From Cyanobium sp. (GTDB lineage: Bacteria > Cyanobacteriota > Cyanobacteriia > PCC-6307 > Cyanobiaceae): a stretch of DNA of 44,422 nt. Position numbers and translations under genes: made by a program. Within the stretch, counting starts at the first letter, position 1; each line of letters begins with the position of its first letter. Positions 20,094 to 28,786 of the stretch are shown here, piece by piece. Where the stretch lies: the NCBI GenBank assembly GCA_007135755.1, contig SLIG01000018.1, positions 1 through 44,422 on the forward strand, in the 5' to 3' direction. Below the pieces are notes generated by a model. The model worked only from the letters and a program-made list of their open reading frames with translations, had not been told where the DNA came from and did not search any database.

Positions 20094-21281
20094 TCAGCCC
20101 ACGCCCTCAGCGACCGGATCCCGCCTGATCGAGCTTGCAACGGTTTGCGCTGACGGATCCCAGTGCTCGAAGCGATCCCAGCGAAAGGCGCGGAGCAGCT
20201 CCTCCAGGCCCCTGTCGGCGGTGCCGGCCCCCGTCACCAGCCCGCTGGTCAGCTCGGCCGTGATCGCGGCCAGCAGCACGCCGTTGCGGTAGTGGCCGGT
20301 GGCCAGCCACAGCCCCTCGATCGCCGAGGGGCCCAGCAGCGGCGCCTGATCCGGCGTTCCGGGCCGGAATCCCCACCAACGTTCCATCGGCGGCCAGTGG
20401 ACGGCGGCGGGTAGCAGGGCCTCGATGCCCTCCTGCAGCTGACGCTGGCCCTGGGGGGTGAGGCCATCGCTGAAGCCCGCCTCGGGCTCACTGGTGGCCC
20501 CCACCACCAGCAGGCCGTCCCGGCGCGGCACCAGGTAGGTGCCGGGGCCGAACACCACCCGCCGCAGCGCCTCCCGTGGGCCCTGCAGCGACAGCATCTG
20601 CCCCTTGATCGGCACCACCGGGAGGTTGGGCAGCAGCCGCGCGCTCCAGGCACCGCCGCTGAGCACCGCCCGCCGGCTGGCGATGCGCTGCTCCTGCCCC
20701 TGCACCGTGCGCGTCCACACCCCGTCCAGTCGGCCGGTCGCGGTGTCCAGCCCCAGCACCTCGCTGCCTTCCTGAAAGCGCACCCCCAGGGCGGTGCAGG
20801 CCTTCTCCAGGGCCCGCATCAGGCTCCGGCGGTTGTCGATCTGGCCGTCCTGGGGAAACAGCACCCCGGCCCGCCAGCCGGGGCCGATGCCGGCCACCTC
20901 CCGCTCCAGGCCGGCGCGATCGAGGGGGACGCCGCGGCCGGCGGTGGGGTAGGCGTCGCGCTCCGCGGCGCTGGCGAAGGGCACCACGATGCCGCAGCGC
21001 CAGCGCCCGCAGGAGAGCCCGGCATCGGCCTCGATGTCAGCCACCCAGGCTGGGATGCGCTCGAGGCTGCGCCGCCCGAGCTCCAGCATCACCCCCTCGA
21101 GGCCCTCGGCATGGGGGGCGAGCATGCCCGCCGCCACGAAGCCGGCGGCCTCGCTGCGCCGCCGGCTGAGCACCAGCACCGATTCGCCGCGGCGCGCCAG
21201 GGCATGGGCCACGGCCAGGCCCATCAGCCCTCCGCCCAGCACCAGCACCGGTTCGCCGCCCGCTCCCGCCATTGCGTCCAT
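20094..21281 (-). CDS. thiO: FAD-dependent oxidoreductase, glycine oxidase ThiO-like
   Basis: VLVLGGGLMGLAVAHALARRGESVLVLSRR, AAGMLAPHAEG, VVPIKGQMLSLQGP, GTYLVPRRDGLLVVGATSE, GLWLATGHYRNGVLLA; start 21281 or 21272. Confidence 0.82.
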   Translation of the reverse strand: MDAMAGAGGEPVLVLGGGLMGLAVAHALARRGESVLVLSRRRSEAAGFVAAGMLAPHAEGLEGVMLELGRRSLERIPAWVADIEADAGLSCGRWRCGIVVPFASAAERDAYPTAGRGVPLDRAGLEREVAGIGPGWRAGVLFPQDGQIDNRRSLMRALEKACTALGVRFQEGSEVLGLDTATGRLDGVWTRTVQGQEQRIASRRAVLSGGAWSARLLPNLPVVPIKGQMLSLQGPREALRRVVFGPGTYLVPRRDGLLVVGATSEPEAGFSDGLTPQGQRQLQEGIEALLPAAVHWPPMERWWGFRPGTPDQAPLLGPSAIEGLWLATGHYRNGVLLAAITAELTSGLVTGAGTADRGLEELLRAFRWDRFEHWDPSAQTVASSIRRDPVAEGVG

Positions 21282-21321
21282 CCATAGGATTGCTCGGTCC
21301 AGCATCTCCGAGCGGCAGCAG

Positions 21322-22050
21322 ATGGCAGTTCCGCTCCACCTGGGTCCCCGGCCATGGGCCGCAGCCGCCCTGCTGCCCCTGCTGCTGGGTCTTGCCGCCG
21401 GTCCGGCCAGGGCTCGCCAGGGCGCCACAGTGCAGGAGATCCTCGATGGCCGCGAGCTCTACATCGACCAGCGCCAGGCACGGGTTCAGCAGCGGGCAGT
21501 GGCGCCCCAGGAGATCAGCACCGGCAGAAGCCGCGGCCAGCTGCTGTTCACCACCGGTGCCGCGGGCCGTCTCACCCGCTTCTCCCTGCTGCGTCTGGGC
21601 AGCGGCTGCTTCCAGCTCGACCGCGGCAAGATCCTGGTCTCCGGTCCCCAGAGCGGCTGCACGCGCTCGGCCCGCCTGAGCGTGCGGGGCACCAATTACG
21701 TGCTCGAGGTGGATGCGAATGGCGCCGCCGAGATCGCTGTGCTGGAGGGCAGCGTGGAGGTGGAGCCCCTGCTGGATGGGGAACCCACCGGGGAGGAGCC
21801 CACCACGGTGGAGGCCGGCCAGCGGCTCACACTCTCGCCGGAGGGAGTGGTGCTCACCTTGATTCGGTTGAGCGCCGGCGACTACAGGCGGATCCTCGGA
21901 GGGCCCCTGTTCGAGGGCTTCCGCACCCCGCTACCGGGCATCGCTTCGCTGGAGAGCTATCTGAGGCGATCGGTGCCCGGCGTGAATCTGCCCGCATCGC
22001 CGCTGAGGCCGGTCCTCCCTGGCTTCAACATGGTGCCGCGCCTCTTCTAG
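21322..22050 (+). CDS. Secreted FecR-domain protein (copy 2)
   Basis: MAVPLHLGPRPWAAAALLPLLLGLAAGPARARQGATVQEILDGRELYIDQRQARVQQRAVAPQEISTGRSRGQLLF...GSGCFQLDRGKILVSGPQSGCTRSARLSVRGTNYVLEV. Confidence 0.8.
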   Translation: MAVPLHLGPRPWAAAALLPLLLGLAAGPARARQGATVQEILDGRELYIDQRQARVQQRAVAPQEISTGRSRGQLLFTTGAAGRLTRFSLLRLGSGCFQLDRGKILVSGPQSGCTRSARLSVRGTNYVLEVDANGAAEIAVLEGSVEVEPLLDGEPTGEEPTTVEAGQRLTLSPEGVVLTLIRLSAGDYRRILGGPLFEGFRTPLPGIASLESYLRRSVPGVNLPASPLRPVLPGFNMVPRLF

Positions 22051-22084
22051 GCGCCGGTCTCGCCCCCCTCCTGTCCTGACGCCC

Positions 22085-23976
22085 ATGCGACCGCGCAACC
22101 AGGCGCCCATGGCCGCCATGACGGCGCTGCTCACCCTGGCGGCGGGGCTGCTGAGCGCATTCCCGCCGCAGGCGGTGCGCACCCTCGAGCGCGGGCTGGA
22201 GGCCCGGCTCCTGCGGTTGCGGGGGGCCAGGTCCGTTCCGGATTCGGTGGTGCTGGTGACCATCGACGACGCCACCCTGCAGCAGGGAGCCTGGTTCAGC
22301 GATGAGGGCAGCGCCGGTGAGCCGGTGCCGCCCTGGGCGGAGGGAATCCACACCCTGCCCTGGCCCCGGGCCCGCTACGGCGATCTGCTCGACCGGCTCA
22401 GGGAGGCCGAACCCGCCGCCGTGGGCATCAACCTTGTGTTCCAGGGGGCCAGCACCGGGGGGCGGCCGACGACGCCGCCCTGGCTGGAGCTCTGGAGCGG
22501 TCGCGGGGTCGGGTGGTCCTGGCCGCCGAGGTGCTCGACATCAGCGAGAGCGGCTTCGCCGGCCTGAGCCTGGTGCAGCCTCCGGAGATGCTGCTGGCTG
22601 CGGCCGGGCCGGCCAGCATCGGACTCTCCAACATCCTGCCGGAGCTGTCGGGCGAGGTCTCCCCTCGCCATCCCGAGGCCTTCAGCCGCTCCCTGGCGAC
22701 CGTGAACCCCCCCATGGCGTTGCCGTCCCTGCCCCGGGTGCTGCTGGAGCGGGCCGGGCGCCCCAGCCGCCAAGCCGATGCCGAGCGCAGCCTCAATGTG
22801 TATGGAGCCGAGGGCCGCTTTCCGCGGCTGGCGGCGTGGGAGGTGCTCGACCCCCAGCGCTGGAGCCACCACCCCCAGCGCAGCAGCATCCGCGGGGCGC
22901 TGGTGCTGGTGGGCCCGGTGGCGGCCCAGGGCGGCACCGGCACACCCACCCCCTTCGGCAACCTCTCGGGGCTGGAGGTGCTGGCCACGGCCACGGCCAA
23001 CTCGTTGCAGGGTGACGGCCTGCGCACCTGGCCTGCCGGGCCTGGGCCGCGGGGCCTGCTGGCGGCGGCGGCCGTGCTGGCGGCGGCCCTGCTGACCTTC
23101 GCGCGGGCCAGCCTGCGCTGGCGGCTCGGGGTCACCCTGGTGGCCCTGGGCCTGCTGTTCGGCGCCGCTCTCCTGCTGCTGTTCTCGCTGCATACCTGGC
23201 TTCCCCTGCTGGTGCCGGCCACGGGGCTGGTGACGCTGGGGCTGGTGCATGGAGGAGCGGCCTACCTCAACGAGGAGCGCGAGCGCCGCCGCCTGCGCCG
23301 CACCTTTGAGCGCTACGTGGCCCCCAGCGTGGTGGCCGAGATCCTCGCCGACCCGGCGGCGGCCGAGGGGATGCTGCGCGGGCGGCTGCTGCCGGTGACG
23401 ATCCTGTTCTCCGATCTCAAGGGTTTCACCCAGCTCACCAACCGGCGCAGCCGCAGCGGTGAGATCGAGCTGCACGTGCGTCAGCTCAACCAGTACCTGG
23501 CTGCCATGGTGGAGGTGATCACGGCCCACGGCGGCACGATCGACAAGTTCATCGGCGATGCGGTGATGGCGGTGTTCGGATCGCCCCTGAGCCGGGGGGT
23601 GGCCGCTGAGGCCGAGGCGGCGGTGCGCTGTGCTCTGGCCATGCGGCAGACCCTGCAGCGTCTCAATCGCCAGTGGGCCGAGGAGGGCAGCTGCGGCCTT
23701 GACAGCGGCATCGGCCTGGCCTCCGGGGAGGTGCTGGTGGGGCAGATCGGCAGCCCCCGCAGGATGGAGTTCACGGTGATCGGCGACAAGGTGAACCTGG
23801 CCAGCCGCATGGAGGGGCTCACCCGCCAGCTGGCCAGCCCGCTGCTGTTCGATGCCGCCACGGCTGACCTGGTGGGCGCCGGCCTGCCGGTGCGCAGCCT
23901 GGGGCGGAGCGCCATCAAGGGGATGGATCCCCAGCCCGTGTACACCTGCGACCTGGAGCGCACTGCCGCTCCATAG
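22085..23976 (+). pseudogene. CHASE2-domain class III adenylate/guanylate cyclase (copy 2), interrupted by an apparent frameshift near 22456-22462
   Basis: CHASE2 N-terminus in ORF 22085..22567 (VVLVTIDDATLQQG...AVGINLVFQGAS). Remaining CHASE2 + TM + cyclase in ORF 22513..23976 (VVLAAEVLDISESG...FSDLKGFTQLT...GTIDKFIGDAVMAVFG...MEFTVIGDKVNLASRME). Frame 1 upstream of the GTG at 22513 reads ADDAALAGALERSRGR, so the two parts join with one extra G. Confidence 0.85.
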
Positions 23977-24003
23977 GATCGCCTCACCGACCGCGCGACA
24001 GGG

Positions 24004-25488
24004 ATGGCAGGGCAGGCAGCTGGGCAAGCCGACTGGGAGGCCGTGATCGGCCTGGAGACCCACGTGCAGCTGGGCACCGCCAGCAAGATCTTCACCGGCG
24101 CCTCCACCACCTTCGGCGACGACCCCAACACCCACATCGATCCGGTGGTGTGCGGGCTGCCGGGCACCCTGCCGGTGCTGAATCAGAAGGTGCTCGAGTA
24201 TGCGGTGAAGGCGGCGATGGCGCTCAATCTGAAGATCGCCGAGCACAGCAAGTTCGACCGCAAGCAATATTTCTATCCCGATCTGCCCAAGAACTACCAG
24301 ATCTCCCAGTACGACGAACCGATCGCCGAAGACGGCTGGATCGAGGTGGAGGTGGCGGAAAAGGGCAAGGACACCTATCTGAAAACGATCGGCATCGAGC
24401 GCCTGCACATGGAGGAGGATGCCGGCAAGCTCGTGCACGCCGGCAGTGATCGCCTGGCCGGCTCCACCCACTCGCTGGTGGACTACAACCGGGCTGGTGT
24501 GGCCCTGGCGGAGATCGTCAGCAAGCCGGATCTGCGCACCGGCCGAGAAGCCGCTGAATACGCCGCTGAGATCCGCCGGATCATGCGCTATCTGGGCGTG
24601 AGCGACGGCAACATGCAGGAGGGTTCCCTGCGCTGCGATGTGAACATCTCGGTGCGGCGCGGGCCCGAGGCCCCCTTCGGCACGAAGGTGGAAATCAAGA
24701 ACATGAACTCGTTCTCCGCCATTCAGAAGGCGATCGATCACGAGATCCAGCGTCAGATCAAGGCCTACGAAACCGGTGAGCCGGTGGTGCAGGAAACGCG
24801 CCTCTGGGATGAGGGCAAGCAGCTCACCAGGAGCATGCGCTCCAAGGAAGGTGCCAGCGACTACCGCTACTTCCCCGATCCCGATCTCGGCCCGATCGAG
24901 GTGGGCGCCGAGCTGCGCGAGGGCTGGCGGGCCGAGTTGCCGGAGCTTCCGGCCGCCAAGCGCCACCGCTATGCCGAGCAGCTTGGCCTTTCCCAGTACG
25001 ACGCCCGCGTGCTCACCGACGAACGGCCGATGGCCGACTACTTCGAGGCCGTGGTGGCCGCCGGTGCCGATGCCAAGGCGGCGGCCAACTGGATCAGCGG
25101 CGACATCGCCGCCCATGTGAACGCCAACCGGCTTTCCTATGCCGAGCTGCCCTTCCGGCCCGAGCAGCTGGCGGAGATGGTGGGGATGATCGAGGGCGGG
25201 GTGATCAGCGGCAAGATCGCCAAGGAGATTCTGCCCGAACTGCTGGAGCTGGGCGGCTCCCCGAAGGCGATCGTGGACGAACGCGGGCTGGGCATGATCA
25301 GCGACCCCGCGGCGATCACGGCGATTGTGGCGGAGCTGCTGGCCGCCCATCCCGAGGAGGTGGAGGCCTTCCGCGGCGGCAAGACCAAGCTGCAGGGCTT
25401 CTTCGTGGGTCAGCTGATGAAGCGCACGGGCGGCAAGGCCGATCCCAAACTCGCCAACCAGATCCTCAACCAGCAGCTCAAGGGTTGA
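24004..25488 (+). CDS. gatB: Asp-tRNA(Asn)/Glu-tRNA(Gln) amidotransferase subunit B
   Basis: WEAVIGLETHVQLGTASKIF, CGLPGTLPVLN, FDRKQYFYPDLPKNYQISQYD, MQEGSLRCDVNIS, MRSKEGASDYRYFPDPDL. Confidence 0.98.
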   Translation: MAGQAAGQADWEAVIGLETHVQLGTASKIFTGASTTFGDDPNTHIDPVVCGLPGTLPVLNQKVLEYAVKAAMALNLKIAEHSKFDRKQYFYPDLPKNYQISQYDEPIAEDGWIEVEVAEKGKDTYLKTIGIERLHMEEDAGKLVHAGSDRLAGSTHSLVDYNRAGVALAEIVSKPDLRTGREAAEYAAEIRRIMRYLGVSDGNMQEGSLRCDVNISVRRGPEAPFGTKVEIKNMNSFSAIQKAIDHEIQRQIKAYETGEPVVQETRLWDEGKQLTRSMRSKEGASDYRYFPDPDLGPIEVGAELREGWRAELPELPAAKRHRYAEQLGLSQYDARVLTDERPMADYFEAVVAAGADAKAAANWISGDIAAHVNANRLSYAELPFRPEQLAEMVGMIEGGVISGKIAKEILPELLELGGSPKAIVDERGLGMISDPAAITAIVAELLAAHPEEVEAFRGGKTKLQGFFVGQLMKRTGGKADPKLANQILNQQLKG

Positions 25489-25536
25489 GTTCTGAGCTGG
25501 ATTCAGCCGGGCTGGATTCAGGCTGCCGCGTTCGTC

Positions 25537-25896
25537 ATGGCCGTGGTGCTGGGCCAGGGCTGGTGGCTCCACGGCGGTGATCCGGCCTGGGGGCGACTGG
25601 CCCAGTTCCCCCTCTTGGAGGCCATCGCCCCCGCCAACGCGGGTCCGGTGCTGCAGTGGCTGTCCACCGCCTGGCTGTGGAGCCAGTGGCTGGTGCACGA
25701 CCTGGTCACCATTTTTGTGCTGCTGCCCCGCCAGCTCCACGCCTGGCAGCTGGGACTCTCGGCCGCCGTGATCGGCGGCGGCCTGTGCGCCCTGGTGGCC
25801 TGGGGCTGGGGGCCGATCCAGCGGATGGTGCAGGACAAGGTGAACACCAGGAGCCTGGCGGTGGCGCTGCTGATCCAGCCCCTCAAGGCGCTTTAG
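25537..25896 (+). CDS. Small hypothetical membrane protein
   Basis: 119 aa ORF with several hydrophobic segments (LQWLSTAWLWSQWLVHDLVTIFVLLPRQLH); same frame as gatB, with no stop between the gatB TGA and this ATG. Slight resemblance to PiT-like transporter segments, not certain. Confidence 0.45.
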   Translation: MAVVLGQGWWLHGGDPAWGRLAQFPLLEAIAPANAGPVLQWLSTAWLWSQWLVHDLVTIFVLLPRQLHAWQLGLSAAVIGGGLCALVAWGWGPIQRMVQDKVNTRSLAVALLIQPLKAL

Positions 25897-27436
25897 CCCG
25901 ACCCGATGAATCCCGCCCCAGTCTCCGGTCCCTCAGCGCCCGCTCCACCTCCACCGCCAGCCGATCCGGCCCGCCCCGGTTGTCGATCACCCGATCGGCC
26001 AGGGGGCGTTTGCGGGCCAGGGGCCACTGGGCGGCCATGCGGGCGCGGGCCTCGCTGTCGCTGAGACCATCGCGGGCCACCAGCCGTTGCAGCTGCTGGG
26101 CTTCATCGCAGTCCACCAGCCAAACCTCGCTGCACAGCGATTCCAGCTCGGCCTCGAACAGCAGCGGGATCATCAGCACCACCGCCGGCGCCGCGGCCAG
26201 CCGCTGCAGCTCCGCGGCAAACCGCTCCCGCACCATCGGATGCACCAACCGCTCCAGCCACTGGCGCTCAACGGCATCGGCGAACACAATCCGTCCCAGG
26301 GCCGCGCGATCAAGGACAGGCGGCGCCACGTCGGCACCATCGCCCGGGCCCGGGGTCGCCAGCACCGGCTCCCCGTAGCGCGCCAGCACCGCCCGCGCCC
26401 CGGCGCTGCCGGGGGCCAGCGCCTCGCGGGCATAGGCATCGGCATCGAGCAGGGGTAGACCCCGGGCCGCCAGCAGCGCCCCCACGCTGCTCTTGCCGCT
26501 GGCGATGCCACCGGTGAGGCCGATGCGGCGCTGGCGGCCCGTCCAGCGCGGGCGGTTGAGGCGCTCCAGCATGGCGGGCGGCCCCAGCTGCTCGAGCCTG
26601 AAGCTGCTGCCGTAGCTGGGGGTGGGACGCTCCGAGTAGAAGCGGCTTCCCTGCGGAGGCCTCAGCCGCTGCCAGCGGTTCAGCAGCCGGCTGCGCAGCC
26701 GCAGGCCAGACCGCACCAGGTGGCGCAGCGCTGCGGGGGGCACGGGCCAGCCCAGGGGCTGGGCCAGCTCAGGCTCCACCACCGCCTCAAGCAAGCCCCG
26801 CACGGCGGGCCGCAGCGGCTCCGGCCAGTCCGACAGCAGCATCGCCAGCGTGGCGTCAGCCACGCGCCGGTTGCTGGCGGCCGGCCGGAAGAGCTCCCGC
26901 TCCACCCGCGCGTTGAGGGCCAGCAGGGCCTGCAGGGTGGTGGGAATGGCCGTGATCCCCATGCGCCCGCCCACATGGCGCCAGAAGCGGAACAGCGCCT
27001 GCTGCTCGTGTGGCTGCAGAGGGCGCCAGCCATAGCGCTCCAGCCAGCGGATCGGCTCGGCCACGAAGGTGCTGAGCACGTAGAGGAAGTCGTCGTTGGC
27101 GATGGCGTAGGCGACGTGGATCCGGTTCATGCGGCTGATCACCGCCGCACCGGCTGGGCTGTCAGGGCCGTGGCGCAGCAGTTCGGCCACCATCAGGCCG
27201 GTGTCGTCGTAGCGCTTGCGCGGCCGCTGTCCGAATTCGCCCGTGCGGCTGAGCAGCCCGGAGATCGAGGGCAGGCAGAAGGTCTTGAGCAGGGCCAGCT
27301 CCAGGGAGCGGGTGATGTCCCAGGGGAACAGCACGCCGGCCAGCCGCCGGCAGAGCGCCACCGCCTCGGCATCGAGCTCGTCATCGAGCCCTCCCTCCAG
27401 ATCGGCCCCCTGCCCGAGAGCGGCACGAGCATCCAT
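25883..27436 (-). CDS. coaE: Fused ORF: MpaB-like DUF2236 oxygenase domain + dephospho-CoA kinase (CoaE domain 25883..26572 if started at internal ATG)
   Basis: From ATG 27436 the frame is continuous: MDARAALGQGADLEGG...PWDITRSLELALLKTFCLPSISGLLSRTGEFGQRPRKRYDDTGLM... (DUF2236-like) into ...MLERLNRPRWTGRQRRIGLTGGIASGKSSVGALLAARGLPLLDADAYAREAL (CoaE P-loop). Confidence 0.85.
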   Translation of the reverse strand: MDARAALGQGADLEGGLDDELDAEAVALCRRLAGVLFPWDITRSLELALLKTFCLPSISGLLSRTGEFGQRPRKRYDDTGLMVAELLRHGPDSPAGAAVISRMNRIHVAYAIANDDFLYVLSTFVAEPIRWLERYGWRPLQPHEQQALFRFWRHVGGRMGITAIPTTLQALLALNARVERELFRPAASNRRVADATLAMLLSDWPEPLRPAVRGLLEAVVEPELAQPLGWPVPPAALRHLVRSGLRLRSRLLNRWQRLRPPQGSRFYSERPTPSYGSSFRLEQLGPPAMLERLNRPRWTGRQRRIGLTGGIASGKSSVGALLAARGLPLLDADAYAREALAPGSAGARAVLARYGEPVLATPGPGDGADVAPPVLDRAALGRIVFADAVERQWLERLVHPMVRERFAAELQRLAAAPAVVLMIPLLFEAELESLCSEVWLVDCDEAQQLQRLVARDGLSDSEARARMAAQWPLARKRPLADRVIDNRGGPDRLAVEVERALRDRRLGRDSSGRAKAP

Positions 27437-27532
27437 CGGTCGGTCCACTGCCCCTGTCGCTGCAGGCTCAGTCTGCGCAGCGGCGGCCCAGGCAGGTTTG
27501 GGATTCAGGATGGCCCCAGTGGCGGCCCTGCA

Positions 27533-28777
27533 TTGACCCACCCCTGGCACCCGATCCCCGGTGGCATCACCGCCCCGGCCGGCTTCCGGGCCGCGGCCGT
27601 CACCGCCGGCCTCAAGCCCTCCGGCAATCCCGATCTGGCCCTGCTGCTGGCCCCCGAGGGCGCCGTATGCGCCGGCACCTTCACCACGTCGCTGGTGCGG
27701 GCCGCCTGCGTGGATCTCTGCGCCGAGCGCCTGGCGGCCAGCGGCGGCCAGGCCCGGGCGGTGCTGATCAATTCGGGCCAGGCCAATGCCTGCACCGGCG
27801 AGCGGGGCCTGGCCGACAGCCTGCGCGCCACCGACGCCACCGCCGCGCGCCTGGGCCTGCGCCCCGAGGAGGTGCTGATCTGCTCCACCGGTGTGATCGG
27901 CGTGCCGATTCCCATGGACCGCCTGGAGGCGGGCCTCGATCCCCTGGTGGCGGCCCTCAGCCCCCACGCGGGCCCGGCGGCGGCCCGGGCGATCCTCACC
28001 ACCGACCTGGTGGAGAAGCAGATCGCCCTGGAGGCCACCCTCGGCGGCCGCGTGGTGCGCATCGGCGGCATGGCCAAGGGGTCGGGGATGATCCACCCCG
28101 CCATGGCCACCATGCTCGGCTACCTGAGCTGCGATGCCGGCGTGCCGGCCGAATGCTGGCGGGCCATGGTGCGGCGGGCGGTGGAGCGCTCCTTCAACGC
28201 GATCACGGTGGACGGCGACACCAGCACCAACGACACGTTGCTGGCCTTCGCCGCCGGCGAGCCCCTGCCTCCGGAGCACCTCGAGGCGTTGGAAACCGGC
28301 CTGACGGAGGCGCTGCAGCACCTGGCGCGCGCCATCGCCCGCGACGGTGAGGGTGCCACCTGCCTGATCGAGGTGCGGGTGGAGGGTGCGGCCGATGGGG
28401 CCGGCGCCCGCGCCATCGCCCGCACCGTGTGCGGTTCGTCGCTGGTGAAGTGCGCCGTGCACGGCCGTGACCCCAACTGGGGCCGGATCGTGGCCGCCGC
28501 CGGCCGGGCGGGTGTTGGTTTTGAGGCCACGGCCGTGGCCCTGTGGCTGGGAGACCACCAGCTGATGGCGGCCGGCGAGCCCCTGGCCTTCGATCGGCCG
28601 GCCGCCTCCGCCTACCTGCGCGAGCGCGCCGCCGGCACCTACCTGGGCGGCAGCGGCCCGGGCGGCGACACCGTGCTGATCCGCCTGCGGGTGGGCGACG
28701 GTCCCGGCCGGGGCGTGGCCTGGGGCTGCGACCTCTCCGATCAGTACGTGCGCATCAACGCCGACTACACCACCTAA
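27533..28777 (+). CDS. argJ: Bifunctional glutamate N-acetyltransferase/amino-acid N-acetyltransferase
   Basis: ITAPAGFRAAAVTAGLKPSGNPDLALLLAPEGAVCAGTFTTSLVRAACV, INSGQANACTG, GGMAKGSGMIHPAMATMLGYLSCDA, TVDGDTSTNDT; start uncertain (TTG 27533 fits THPWHPIPGG). Confidence 0.95.
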   Translation: MTHPWHPIPGGITAPAGFRAAAVTAGLKPSGNPDLALLLAPEGAVCAGTFTTSLVRAACVDLCAERLAASGGQARAVLINSGQANACTGERGLADSLRATDATAARLGLRPEEVLICSTGVIGVPIPMDRLEAGLDPLVAALSPHAGPAAARAILTTDLVEKQIALEATLGGRVVRIGGMAKGSGMIHPAMATMLGYLSCDAGVPAECWRAMVRRAVERSFNAITVDGDTSTNDTLLAFAAGEPLPPEHLEALETGLTEALQHLARAIARDGEGATCLIEVRVEGAADGAGARAIARTVCGSSLVKCAVHGRDPNWGRIVAAAGRAGVGFEATAVALWLGDHQLMAAGEPLAFDRPAASAYLRERAAGTYLGGSGPGGDTVLIRLRVGDGPGRGVAWGCDLSDQYVRINADYTT

Positions 28778-28786
28778 TCTCCCCCG

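Noticed and set aside
22375-25740. Minus-strand 1121 aa ORF opposite cyclase 2 and gatB
   Set aside because: Shadow ORF; covers two conserved genes on the other strand.
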